Below, piece after piece: positions 37,511-45,650 of a stretch of DNA of 64,000 nucleotides. Below the pieces are notes generated by a model. The model did not search any database and was not told where the DNA came from. It was given only the letters and a program-made list of their open reading frames with translations. The stretch covers positions 1-64,000 of the forward strand of contig CAKZLO010000035.1 in the NCBI GenBank assembly GCA_937127125.1. The letters are read 5' to 3'. Numbering within the stretch: the stretch's first letter is position 1; the number at the start of each line of letters is the position of its first letter. The translations under genes were made by a program, and so were the position numbers. This stretch comes from an uncultured Ardenticatenia bacterium (GTDB lineage: Bacteria > Chloroflexota > Anaerolineae > 4572-78 > NAK82).

Positions 37511-38518
37511 CTACACATCTTGCGGCCCGCATAAGGCCGCCACCAGCGTGTCCAAGGCCAACACATCGTCGATCTTGCCGGTTTTGATTGCCAGATCAGT
37601 GCTGAGCAACCGTGCATAAATTATCTCCATCTGTGCCATCGAGAAGTTTATCGCTTGCTGACGAGCCTTCTCCGCCGCAAACTCCTGGATGCCAATCTGC
37701 TTCGCGATTGTTGAAATGGCCAGACCCTGAGCTATCATCTCCTTGACCTGAATCAGGATGCGAAACTGGCGCACAATCATACCCAGCAACATGAGGGGAC
37801 GATTCTCACTGGGATCTTCGTCCAGCAAGCGGTGCAGGTGTTGCAGGGCCAGGCGTGCATCGCGCTGGCCAATCGCATCTACCATGGTCCAGATCTTCGC
37901 TACACCAGTGTATGGCACGAGCATGTCAACAAGCTCGCGTGTGATATTGGGGCGAACGCCCCCCACATATGTGATTAGCTTTTCAATTTCGGAGTCGAGC
38001 GTGCGCATGTCGTGGCCGACCGCTGTCGCCAGTGCCATGGCCGCGGAAGACTCAATCGTGGCCCCCTTATGCTGCACCCGCCGGACAATCCATTCTGCCA
38101 ACTCCTGATCGCGGACGGGCACGCTGAACAGGCGCACCTGGCCCTGCGGGTGCTTTCCTGCCAGCACCAGGATGGGATGCTTCCCCGGCAATACCTCGTC
38201 CTCGGTGAAAACCAGCTGGGTGGTAGCCGGCAGATGAGGCAGATAATCGGCCAATGCCTCTATGGCGGCAGCATCTCCGGGACCCCTGTCCTGTTCTGGC
38301 CCGATGCGCGATAGATAGTTCTTCACCACCACCAGACGACTGCTGGCCAGAAACGGCAGAACGTCACAGGCTTGTTGAATCTGGACTACATTCGTGTTCT
38401 GGCCATCCAGATAGGTGGTGTTGAGTTCGGCCAGGGACGCCTCACCCAGTTGGGACTTCATCTCGGCCAGGACTTCCGAGCGCGTGAGCTCGTCTGGCCC
38501 GTGGAAGACGTAAAACAT
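37511..38518 (-). CDS. holA: DNA polymerase III delta subunit
   Basis: 335 aa from the ATG at 38518, the usual HolA length; the open frame up to 38587 overlaps the previous gene. The N-terminus FYVFHGPDELTRSEVLAEMK matches the delta P-loop-like start of clamp-loader subunits. SSRLVVVKNYL, VTAVGHDMRTLDSEIEKL-type and the C-terminal helical domain with LMLLGMIVRQFRILIQ are typical. Delta opens the beta sliding clamp. It follows the upstream gene after 4 nt. Confidence 0.9.
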   Translation of the reverse strand: MFYVFHGPDELTRSEVLAEMKSQLGEASLAELNTTYLDGQNTNVVQIQQACDVLPFLASSRLVVVKNYLSRIGPEQDRGPGDAAAIEALADYLPHLPATTQLVFTEDEVLPGKHPILVLAGKHPQGQVRLFSVPVRDQELAEWIVRRVQHKGATIESSAAMALATAVGHDMRTLDSEIEKLITYVGGVRPNITRELVDMLVPYTGVAKIWTMVDAIGQRDARLALQHLHRLLDEDPSENRPLMLLGMIVRQFRILIQVKEMIAQGLAISTIAKQIGIQEFAAEKARQQAINFSMAQMEIIYARLLSTDLAIKTGKIDDVLALDTLVAALCGPQDV

Positions 38519-38522
38519 GCGC

Positions 38523-39086
38523 TCACCCGGTCTCAATGCGGTGGACTGGTACCGTACCACCCGGCTGTCGATACACACGGCGTACAAATAGACCGTCCAG
38601 GTCAGTCGAGGTGGTCAGATAACGCTCGACTATAAGTCCAAGGGGTTGCGCCAGCACAGCGGTCACCGTAGCGGCCAGAATAGCTTCCGGCAAGGTTGCC
38701 CAGCGCAGACGACCACGCGGATTGCTGATGCCTAGGGTCACGAACACGGCCAGCCCGCTCAGAACACCAGTCGTGGCGAGAATCGTGCCACAGCGCGGAT
38801 GCACGGCCAGCCAGTGCTCACCCGATTTCAGGCGGGCGAGTGCCTCGTGGGTGGCCCGTTCCACGTCAGAAGTGTCCACGTTGCCGTACAGCAGAAAGCC
38901 CTTCCAGTCACTGCGTCCTATCAGGGAGATGCCGGGGCATTTCTCTGTGAGCATGTGGATGGTGGCATGCTCCAGCGCATGGTTACGTCGGATAGCTTGG
39001 ATGAGGCGGTAAATATCGCGAGGGAAAAGCCATCTCAATGTTGCAGCTCCCGCACCGATTGATTTTGCGCGACTACCATTGTCCAT
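38523..39086 (-). CDS. DUF6391-like membrane protein
   Basis: 187 aa from the ATG at 39086. Longer frames run through the tmRNA 3' end and its terminator, so they are excluded. The N-terminal part has RRNHALEHATIHMLTEK, a block typical of the family; about two hydrophobic segments follow (residues 90-150). It sits directly before holA. Function unknown; the family assignment is from memory of this His-rich motif. Confidence 0.7.
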   Translation of the reverse strand: MDNGSRAKSIGAGAATLRWLFPRDIYRLIQAIRRNHALEHATIHMLTEKCPGISLIGRSDWKGFLLYGNVDTSDVERATHEALARLKSGEHWLAVHPRCGTILATTGVLSGLAVFVTLGISNPRGRLRWATLPEAILAATVTAVLAQPLGLIVERYLTTSTDLDGLFVRRVYRQPGGTVPVHRIETG

Positions 39087-39120
39087 TGTACCACATCTTA
39101 TAGCACACAAAAACACGCCG

Positions 39121-39160
39121 AACAGAACAAAACGGCAGAGAGAAAATTCCTCTCTGCCGT
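39121..39160 (-). terminator. Rho-independent terminator of tmRNA
   Basis: On the minus strand ACGGCAGAGAG and CTCTCTGCCGT form an 11-bp perfect stem (39132-39160) with loop GAATTTT, followed by TTTGTTCTGTT. It begins 12 nt after the tmRNA 3' end. Confidence 0.93.
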
Positions 39161-39171
39161 CCCCCTGCAAG

Positions 39172-39592
39172 TGGAGATGCCGGGAATCGAACCCGGGTCC
39201 AGAGAAGCCCGACACGAACGTCTACAAGCTTAGTCGGCGCCAGGTCTCTCGCCCGCCGCCTCGTCCGCCGACCGAGTCGACGGCGGGCCAGCCGATGGGC
39301 GAGGCTCTCGCCTCCTTTGACACGCGTATCGGCGTCTGCGTGTCGCAACCCGGACTGCGCGTCGCCCTGACACCCCCGCCCGGATCGAGGGATGTAGGAC
39401 GTGACCACTACATGCGAGTGGTCATTTGCATCGGCCTACGCCGGCTTACGCAGCGAGCGGAAGCGCGTTGTAGGCAGGTGCGTTGAAAGCAGGTACTTTC
39501 TCGGCACTTATGGTTTTGCCCGATTTAACGAGGTCAGGCGTCTCGGCTTGCAGTCCGTGCCCAGTCCTTCCCTGTCGAAACCTTTCATCCCC
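39172..39592 (-). ncRNA. ssrA: Transfer-messenger RNA
   Basis: One-piece tmRNA of about 421 nt that rescues stalled ribosomes. The acceptor stem GGGGATG (39592-39586) pairs with CATCTCC before discriminator A at 39172; CCA is not encoded. The T arm CCGGGTTCGATTCCCGG and the 5' AAAGGTTTCGACAGGG are canonical. The tag frame is read from GCC at 39505 to TAA ending at 39446 and gives AEKVPAFNAPAYNALPLAA. This is long (19 residues) and ends in LPLAA instead of the usual ALAA. A promoter lies upstream and a terminator downstream. Confidence 0.95.
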
Positions 39593-39605
39593 TCCTTGTA
39601 ATTAT

Positions 39606-39634
39606 ACTATAGCGCAAATGTTCTGGCGTGTCAA
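39606..39634 (-). promoter_or_regulatory. Promoter of tmRNA
   Basis: On the minus strand TTGACA (39634-39629), exactly 17 nt, TATAGT (39611-39606). The predicted start near 39598 leaves a few leader bases for processing before the mature 5' end. Confidence 0.85.
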
Positions 39635-40257
39635 GAGCTGCTTTCCAGTGATTACCACAAGTTCAACCTGCCTTGGGAAAGGGACGGTGAACTGCAAATG
39701 TCAGAGTGGTGGTAGGGACGAAAATGACACGGATGTCTGCTAACAGGGTATAAGGGTCCTCTGGATCTGCAGTCAATCCCAGCACACCCCCCAGGCAGCA
39801 CATCCACGACCCCCGATGTTGCAGCCAGATGCTCCTCCCGTTCCGCGGGACGCCACGCACCATTTCAGTGATCACCGGCGACTCACCAGTCCGAACCACT
39901 GAACGGCTCTCCGGACCACTCAGCGCAACTACCTACCCGGCCAGTGTCTCATAACCGGCTCCCCAAACCGCTGCAGTGTGTACTCTGTGTACTCCATCTC
40001 GCTAAGTGGTAGACTGCCCAAGGCACATTCTTGCCCCATCGTCTCTGTGGCTCCGTCCTCCGTAGCACTCCGCTGGACTGCTCATACCTCCACAGACTAC
40101 GTCGGACGGAGCTCCTCAAACCCCTCCATCACTTGTGGGTAATTACCAGAGGTTTTCTGAGTTTTCTCAGTCTATCCCCCACTCCTGTCTAAATGAGCGA
40201 GATTCGAAAATGCAAGCAGGATTGCAGACTAGCCGGCGCAAGATCCTCTTAGATTTA
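39635..40257. other. Gene-poor gap between tmRNA and lysC
   Basis: Together with the tmRNA promoter, about 665 nt separate the tmRNA from lysC. No intact gene is visible. Two short minus-strand frames resemble coding remnants: 40039-39929 (36 codons) and 39899-39663 (78 codons, ending with a DPEDPYTLLADIRVIF stretch). A tandem TGTGTACTC pair occurs near 39976-39993. A degraded gene is possible; nothing firm can be assigned. Confidence 0.4.
39663..40039 (-). pseudogene. Possible degraded gene remnant
   Basis: Two minus-strand frames in sequence (40039-39929, then 39899-39663) read like protein rather than random sequence: one has EMEYTEYTLQRFGEPVM, the other DPEDPYTLLADIRVIF. The latter recalls DUF3631-type helicase-associated sequences. 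A stop and a frame break separate them. The call rests only on composition and could be chance. Confidence 0.25.
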
Positions 40258-41685
40258 TTATGTCGTCGTGCTTGTGTTATTCGCTCCCAGGCCAAACTCT
40301 GCGTGTAACGCGCGGACTGCGTTGTCAGCATTACGCTGATCGACCACGATCGAAATGTTGTACTCGCTCGAGCCTTGGGCAATGGCGATCACGTTGATAT
40401 CTCTCTTGCCCAAGGCACCAAACGCCTTGGAAGCGATACCTGGGGTACCCCGCATGCCAGCGCCAACAACCGTTAGAATCACAATATCATCCTGCGCCAT
40501 AATGTTCTCGATGTCCTGACGCTCCAATTCGCGCGCCATTTCCTCACGCAAAGCCGCCAAGACACGTGCCGAGTCGCTAGTAGGTACGACGAAGCAGATG
40601 CTTTGTTCAGACGAAGACTGGCTGATCATTAGCACATTGGTGCCGGTTCTGGCCACTGCTCCAAAGGCACGTGCCGCTACGCCGGGCACGCCGAGCATGC
40701 CAGACCCTTCGATCACAATCAGGCTCATACCTTTGATTGCGGTTACTGCCTTCACGCGCTTGTCGCCTCCATTTGGTTCGCGGGTGATAAGGGTACCAGG
40801 ATGTTCCGGTTCAAATGTATTGAGAATACGTACAGGTATGCCGGCACGCCTTGCAGGGCGAATCGCTTGCGGGTGCAAAACCTTGGCCCCAAAATAGGCC
40901 ATTTCACCCACTTCTATGTAAGAGAGATAAGGTATCGTACGCGCATCTGGTACGACACGTGGGTCGGCCGTCATCACCCCATTCACATCAGTCCAAATCC
41001 ACACTTCGTCTGCCGTGATGGCGCTGCCCAAAATAGTAGCGGAGTAGTCACTCCCGCCACGACCCAACGTAGTGACAATCCCATCCTCAGTTGCACCAAT
41101 GAAACCGGTGATAACTGGCACGATCCCAGCATTAAGTAGAGGAACCAACACCTCCTGAGTGCGACGGGTTGTTTGGGACATCAGAGGGCTAGCCGATCCA
41201 AAGTTGCTGTCAGTTACGATGAGCTGCGTGGCATCCAATGCGCGCGTAGCAACTCCGCGACTTTCCAGAATGGCGGCTACTTGTCGCACACTCATCCGCT
41301 CACCCATTCCGGCAATAACATCGAGAGCGCGAGGTGTCAATTCACCTAACACCTTGATGCTGTGACAAAGTGAGTCGAACTCGTCGAGAAGTGTCTCGAT
41401 CGCATTCAACACCTCGTCGTGCACCGCCGGATCAGTCAGGAAAACATCGATAACCTCTCGGTGGCGCCGCAGCATTTCTTCGTGCATACGGTGTGCTGTC
41501 TCGGTATCGCCCTGGGCTGCCTGACGAGCTCCTTTGAGCAGCATATCAGTCACACCGCTCATTGCCGATACAACCACCACCACTCGGTCGCCACGTTGGA
41601 CACTGCGAGTCACGATGCCGACCACTTTCTCTAAGGCAGCAACGCTACCGACTGAAGTGCCCCCGAATTTCATTACGATCAACAT
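40258..41685 (-). CDS. lysC: Aspartate kinase
   Basis: 475 aa monofunctional aspartokinase, first step to lysine, threonine and methionine. The N-terminal motif MKFGGTSVGS, VVVVSAMSGVTDML, GRGGSDYSATILG and WTDVNGVMTADPR mark the kinase domain. Two ACT domains follow (about residues 315-470) with VLMISQSSSEQSICFVV and INVIAIAQGSSEYNISIVV, which bind the feedback amino acid. No other lysine gene adjoins it. An AGGAGG site precedes the start. Confidence 0.95.
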   Translation of the reverse strand: MLIVMKFGGTSVGSVAALEKVVGIVTRSVQRGDRVVVVVSAMSGVTDMLLKGARQAAQGDTETAHRMHEEMLRRHREVIDVFLTDPAVHDEVLNAIETLLDEFDSLCHSIKVLGELTPRALDVIAGMGERMSVRQVAAILESRGVATRALDATQLIVTDSNFGSASPLMSQTTRRTQEVLVPLLNAGIVPVITGFIGATEDGIVTTLGRGGSDYSATILGSAITADEVWIWTDVNGVMTADPRVVPDARTIPYLSYIEVGEMAYFGAKVLHPQAIRPARRAGIPVRILNTFEPEHPGTLITREPNGGDKRVKAVTAIKGMSLIVIEGSGMLGVPGVAARAFGAVARTGTNVLMISQSSSEQSICFVVPTSDSARVLAALREEMARELERQDIENIMAQDDIVILTVVGAGMRGTPGIASKAFGALGKRDINVIAIAQGSSEYNISIVVDQRNADNAVRALHAEFGLGANNTSTTT

Positions 41686-41737
41686 GACTGCCTCCTATAC
41701 CTCCTTCAGGATGAACTGAACAGCTGCTCGTAGAATC

Positions 41738-42763
41738 TCACAATCCAATGTAACGACAACACAGAGAACGAGCCAAAGCAGGATCATCAGTACCCTTTAT
41801 AATGGCTCGTCCATCTCGGAAAAGCGTGACCTCACACTCGGAGGCACGGAAACATATGAGATACTCATTACTGGCCACAAGTTGCAGTGACCCGCGTACA
41901 CGTTCAGCTACTGAGGTGAGATCCAGAGGTTGCTCGGATAGGCGCACTTGCACCGCGTCACGACCACATAAACTGGCTATCTGTCCTTTGTAAGGCATCT
42001 CCAGATATTCAAACCGCCCCTGGCCACACACTGGACAGTCTGGACGCGGTACACCACTCTCTAGCACATCGAAGGTGTTGTGCCATACGTCTACATAGAT
42101 GATGCCATGGTTTAGCTCGCCCGAGCCAACCAGATACTTGATCCCCTCAGCCACCGCAATCCCAGCCATGGTGAATACAATTGGATTGACAATACCGACC
42201 GTGTCACAAGTGGGGCTGCTGCCCGGTAAGGGGGCCTCCGGAAAGACACAGCGCAAGCATGGCGTCTGATGTGGCACTATGGTCATTGTCATGCCGTAAC
42301 TGGCTACCACGCCGCAATATATCCACGCGATGCCATGCTTAACACATACGTCGTTGATTAGATAACGCGTCGCAAAGTTGTCAGTGCCATCCATTACCAG
42401 ATCAGCACCGCTAAGCATCTCCTCGGCATTTTCTTGGTTCAGGTCGGTGACAACACCTTGTACTGTCACCGTTGAGTTGACGCGATGCAGTTTGCGCTCT
42501 GCTGCTACTGCCTTGGGCAAACGCGCTACTACATCATCTTCATCGAACAACACCTGCCGCTGTAGATTGTTTAGCTCGACAAAATCGCGATCGATAATCG
42601 TCAGCTGCCCTATCCCCGCGCGCACTAACCGATCTGCTATGGCGCTGCCATCCGCGCCGCAGCCAACCAAGACAACACGCGCACGGGCCAATCTCTCCTG
42701 TCCGATCTGCCCGATGCCGGTGAAGAGAGTCTGACGCGTATATCGCTCAAATTCGTAGGTCAT
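41738..42763 (-). CDS. ThiF/MoeB/HesA-family E1-like adenylyltransferase
   Basis: 341 aa. It adenylates the C-terminus of a ubiquitin-like sulfur carrier. The ATP-binding loop is VLVGCGADGSAIADRL; a GxG position holds Asp (family usual GAGGLGS). Further features are the metal/ATP Asp in MDGTDNFATRYLIND, and two CxxC zinc pairs, PCLRC and CPVC. The C-terminal 90 residues (LCGRDAVQVRLSEQPLDL onward) form an extra domain seen in some MoeB-like proteins. It lies 98 nt from a JAMM peptidase, a classic sulfur-carrier or ubiquitin-like pair, but no carrier gene is visible. Confidence 0.88.
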   Translation of the reverse strand: MTYEFERYTRQTLFTGIGQIGQERLARARVVLVGCGADGSAIADRLVRAGIGQLTIIDRDFVELNNLQRQVLFDEDDVVARLPKAVAAERKLHRVNSTVTVQGVVTDLNQENAEEMLSGADLVMDGTDNFATRYLINDVCVKHGIAWIYCGVVASYGMTMTIVPHQTPCLRCVFPEAPLPGSSPTCDTVGIVNPIVFTMAGIAVAEGIKYLVGSGELNHGIIYVDVWHNTFDVLESGVPRPDCPVCGQGRFEYLEMPYKGQIASLCGRDAVQVRLSEQPLDLTSVAERVRGSLQLVASNEYLICFRASECEVTLFRDGRAIIKGTDDPALARSLCCRYIGL

Positions 42764-42861
42764 CCTCGCTTGCTCTCAGGAGCTCAAACTAAAACACAAT
42801 GACTGGTGCTTCTCTAGAGCAAATCGTTGACGCGCGATTGTACGAAAAATTGACGTTGCCG

Positions 42862-43293
42862 TCAACTCGGGGCGTTGCTGTCGGTCACTTCCAGTGGAAC
42901 CTCAAGGAAACGACGCGGTTCCCCATCGGCAAGCCGCCAGACCGTCACCGCTGATGGATGACGGTCGATTACAGATACAATCAGGTAATAGTGAGCATGC
43001 CACGCAAGTCGCAGATCTTCCTGCGAAGGCAAGGCCGGCCAGTCAGGGTGGGAGTGGTAGAAGCCAATAACTTCCAGGCCTGCATTCTCGGCGACGTCGA
43101 GTATGTGGATGAACTCGGCAGGATCCATCTCGAAACGGGCGGGCTGACCGTGCAACGTGTTGCTGCCACGCTCAATGCGACATACGACACCGCCTTCCTC
43201 AGCCCTACCCATTAGAAAACCGAAACATTCGTAGGGATAGGTCTCTGCTGCGTGGGAAAGTATCTGCCGTAAGTCCCGCCAACTGATGCGCAT
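42862..43293 (-). CDS. JAMM/MPN-family metallopeptidase (Mec-like)
   Basis: 143 aa from the ATG at 43293. The complete JAMM+ zinc motif is present: E22, then H80-S-H82-P, S90 and D93. Bacterial members (such as Mec) cut after the C-terminal Gly-Gly of sulfur carriers, releasing cysteine. A longer frame starts at 43311, but the promoter -10 box (43302-43307) overlaps it, so the ATG at 43293 on a nearly leaderless mRNA is preferred. It precedes the ThiF-like gene on the same strand. Confidence 0.9.
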   Translation of the reverse strand: MRISWRDLRQILSHAAETYPYECFGFLMGRAEEGGVVCRIERGSNTLHGQPARFEMDPAEFIHILDVAENAGLEVIGFYHSHPDWPALPSQEDLRLAWHAHYYLIVSVIDRHPSAVTVWRLADGEPRRFLEVPLEVTDSNAPS

Positions 43294-43301
43294 ACCAGGC
43301 C

Positions 43302-43330
43302 ACCATATCATCTTCCTATTGAGCTGTCAA
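43302..43330 (-). promoter_or_regulatory. Promoter of the JAMM/ThiF genes, -35 inside an inverted repeat
   Basis: On the minus strand TTGACA (43330-43325), 17 nt, TATGGT (43307-43302). The -35 lies in the left terminal repeat of the 217-bp element at 43316-43532; the -10 lies outside it. The start site would fall about at the ATG at 43293. Confidence 0.6.
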
Positions 43331-43532
43331 TAGGTGTATCCGGAGGCATTCGGCAAGGGTTTCTCTCCCAATTTCTCACAGGTATATTGCCAGACAATAG
43401 TAGGTAAGCTGGGCACCTTCTAAGAGTGTTGAAAAGGTCTTGTATCACATAGATTCCTGTAGGAAAACAGTTTGTAAAGAGGATAACCATGACGTTTTTC
43501 AACACTCCGCTTTTCAGTTGACAGCTCAATAG
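43316..43532. mobile_element. MITE-like element with 15-bp terminal inverted repeats
   Basis: CTATTGAGCTGTCAA at 43316-43330 is the exact reverse complement of TTGACAGCTCAATAG at 43518-43532. Inside, a second 12-bp perfect inverted repeat pairs 43424-43435 (GAGTGTTGAAAA) with 43496-43507, and TTCCTGTAGGAA makes a small hairpin at 43454-43465. No coding frame is present. I see no clear target-site duplication. The terminal repeats carry outward-facing TTGACA boxes. Small size, TIRs and fold suggest a MITE or insertion-sequence remnant; a regulatory double promoter is the alternative. Confidence 0.45.
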
Positions 43533-43546
43533 AAGGCACTTATAAT
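43518..43546 (+). promoter_or_regulatory. Full-consensus promoter of tRNA-Val
   Basis: TTGACA (43518-43523), exactly 17 nt, TATAAT (43541-43546), 18 nt before the tRNA. The -35 box lies in the right terminal repeat of the adjacent element. Confidence 0.85.
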
Positions 43547-43564
43547 CAAAATTCGTAAACCGTT

Positions 43565-43638
<74 letters not shown>

Positions 43639-43681
43639 TTTGTTCCTTGGTACGTCGACTTAGTGCACGGGATAATAACAC

Positions 43682-43948
43682 ATGCCCGGAATTCCCCCTA
43701 TCCCCGATACTGACGCCTTCGATCTGGGGCGTTTGTTACTCAATATGGTCCTCGCTGTCGCTTGGACAGCAGTGGCTGGGCTCTGTTTCGCTGTGGCAAT
43801 TTCACTTGGGTTTCGCTTGTTCGCAGCGCTATTGCCTGGATTAGACTACTTGGCCGAGCTGAAGCGAGGCAACGTGGCAGTGGCGCTGGTGATGGGCATT
43901 TTCCTTATCAGCTTGACCGCAATTGTGGTAGCCATCCTTCTCAAGTAG
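43682..43948 (+). CDS. Small DUF350-like membrane protein
   Basis: 88 aa with two hydrophobic segments (about 20-48 and 66-87). The loop LDYLAELKRGNVAVALVMG fits the DUF350 pattern, in which a charged ELKxGNVAVA stretch sits between helices. Function unknown. It starts 44 nt after the tRNA and ends overlapping the CDF gene on the other strand by 8 nt. Confidence 0.7.
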   Translation: MPGIPPIPDTDAFDLGRLLLNMVLAVAWTAVAGLCFAVAISLGFRLFAALLPGLDYLAELKRGNVAVALVMGIFLISLTAIVVAILLK

Positions 43949-45428
43949 CCGAGGCGGTTGTTTGACGGGGCGACTCAGGCTCCACGTGGATCACGATGCG
44001 CCCCACGTCGGGTAACAAATGGCGCAAAGTTTGTTCCGCCTGTTCCGCGATCACGTGGGCTTCCACCATTGGTATGTTAGCTTCCACACTACAGTGTAGT
44101 GTCACGATCAGCTCATCTTCGCTGCGGTGCACCTCGATATCATGAGGTTGGCAACGTATTTGGCCCTGCCTCTGCCAATCCGTAAGTGCTTGTAATACCC
44201 GCGCAATGTCCTCCTCACCCGCTTGGCATATATCTGCCTTGGCAAACTCTCCTGCCGGCTCGATGTGCGTCACCAGATGACACACCTCTGGTCGGGATCG
44301 TTGTAGCGCCTCTTCAAAATCACTGACCAGCGCATGTGCTTCATCGACAGAGAGATGGCTCGGCACTTCCAAGTGCAATTCTACGCCTACACCCGGTATG
44401 CCATCTTCTATTGGCAAAGTGTACTGGCGAATGCTGTGCGCCCCCATGCCATGTTGCGCAGCCAGCAGCCGCGCGCTGGTGGCCAGATCTTCCACAACGG
44501 AGCGAACCGGCTCAACATGGACCACAACATCGGCGCCCGGCAAGATGCCACGCACCGCTTCCTCAGCAGAGGTGGCGATGGCATGGGCTGTCTCGAGGCC
44601 AACCTCACGCCCAACCTGCACAGTCAAATCGGCGAAAGTATCTGGCCCACTGCGACGCAGGCGCACGCGTTCTACACGCAAGATACCCGGCACCGAGTCT
44701 AAGGCTTCCATCACCCATTCGTAGGTACCGCGGGGAATGCCGTCCACCAAACTCTCCACGGTGCGCTGTGCCAGTCGCAGGCTGACAAACATCACAATAC
44801 CAGCTACCCCAATTGCCGCTATGGCATCCGCTTGTTGTAAAAACGGCAGTCCCACGTATGGCGCCGCCCACGTCAGCGCCAGGCCCAGAATAACCACCGC
44901 CGAGGAATAGACATCGGTAGAGAAGTGTAAGGCATCTGCTTCCAATGCCTGGCTGCGGTACTTGCGTGCGGCTTGCATCAGCGCGCGTGAGCGTGAAATA
45001 TCTACAACGATGGAGACGCCCATCACGGCAAATGCCCACCAACCTAGTTCCAGTTCTCTGTGGCCGAAGAGCAGACGCTGGACTGCTTCGTAGATGATCC
45101 AAGCACACGTTCCCAGCAGGAGCAACGTCTCGAACATTGCAGATAAGTTTTCCACCTTGCCATGTCCATAGGTGTGCTCTCGGTCAGCCGGACGGTCCGA
45201 CACCCGAACTGCTAGGAAGGTGATACCAGCAGCCACCAGGTCAAGCGCGGAATGAGCTGCTTCTGCCATGATGCCCAAGCTGCCAGTCATCAGCCCTGCC
45301 GCCAGCTTCATCAATGTGAGAAAGATGGCTGCTATGACTGAGCTGAGCGCCACCAGACGCTTCTCACGGCCTGCCTGCACACTATGAACTGGGCGACTGC
45401 TTAAAGGTTCAACCGTCGAATGGGACAC
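43941..45428 (-). CDS. Cation diffusion facilitator metal exporter with an extended C-terminus
   Basis: 495 aa, much longer than the usual 300. Six membrane helices occupy about residues 25-210. The metal-site pairs are HSALD (helix 2) and HFSTD (helix 5), the pattern of Zn/Fe/Co exporters driven by proton exchange. The C-terminal cytoplasmic part contains three repeats of the metal-sensing dimerisation domain, each ending in a V(I/V/T)H(V/I)EP motif (near residues 305, 395 and 485). Single copies are normal, so this is a triplicated regulatory tail. Confidence 0.9.
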   Translation of the reverse strand: MSHSTVEPLSSRPVHSVQAGREKRLVALSSVIAAIFLTLMKLAAGLMTGSLGIMAEAAHSALDLVAAGITFLAVRVSDRPADREHTYGHGKVENLSAMFETLLLLGTCAWIIYEAVQRLLFGHRELELGWWAFAVMGVSIVVDISRSRALMQAARKYRSQALEADALHFSTDVYSSAVVILGLALTWAAPYVGLPFLQQADAIAAIGVAGIVMFVSLRLAQRTVESLVDGIPRGTYEWVMEALDSVPGILRVERVRLRRSGPDTFADLTVQVGREVGLETAHAIATSAEEAVRGILPGADVVVHVEPVRSVVEDLATSARLLAAQHGMGAHSIRQYTLPIEDGIPGVGVELHLEVPSHLSVDEAHALVSDFEEALQRSRPEVCHLVTHIEPAGEFAKADICQAGEEDIARVLQALTDWQRQGQIRCQPHDIEVHRSEDELIVTLHCSVEANIPMVEAHVIAEQAEQTLRHLLPDVGRIVIHVEPESPRQTTASAT

Positions 45429-45597
45429 CTTATTGATAACCTCTCAGGCGTGAAAGCTTAAATTGTAATTCTACCACAGTTGGAAAGGGAAGAACTAATC
45501 TCTCACCTGACCTTATGAAGGGGATCCAGGATGAGATGTCAAGTGCGCATGACAGATGACGGCACAGATTGCAAGAATGACTGTCATCACCAAGAAT

Positions 45598-45629
45598 AAC
45601 AAAGCCCACTCTTTCGAGTGAGCTTTGTT
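45598..45629 (-). terminator. Hairpin terminator after the lyase gene
   Basis: AACAAAGC/GCTTTGTT (8 bp) and CACTC/GAGTG (5 bp) with a TTTC loop form a stem 22 nt after the minus-strand stop at 45651. The following minus sequence TTATTCTT is only moderately T-rich. Confidence 0.55.
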
Positions 45630-45650
45630 GAGCTTCCCCGCCGAAAATAT

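Noticed and set aside
39087-39215. Longer start of the DUF6391-like gene
   Set aside because: The extension reads through the tmRNA terminator and the tmRNA 3' end; the ATG at 39086 fits better.
39172-39592. Plus-strand ORFs of 135 and 66 aa over the tmRNA
   Set aside because: They are the antisense of a clear tmRNA.
39976-39993. Tandem TGTGTACTC as a repeat array or CRISPR
   Set aside because: Only two copies occur with no spacer pattern.
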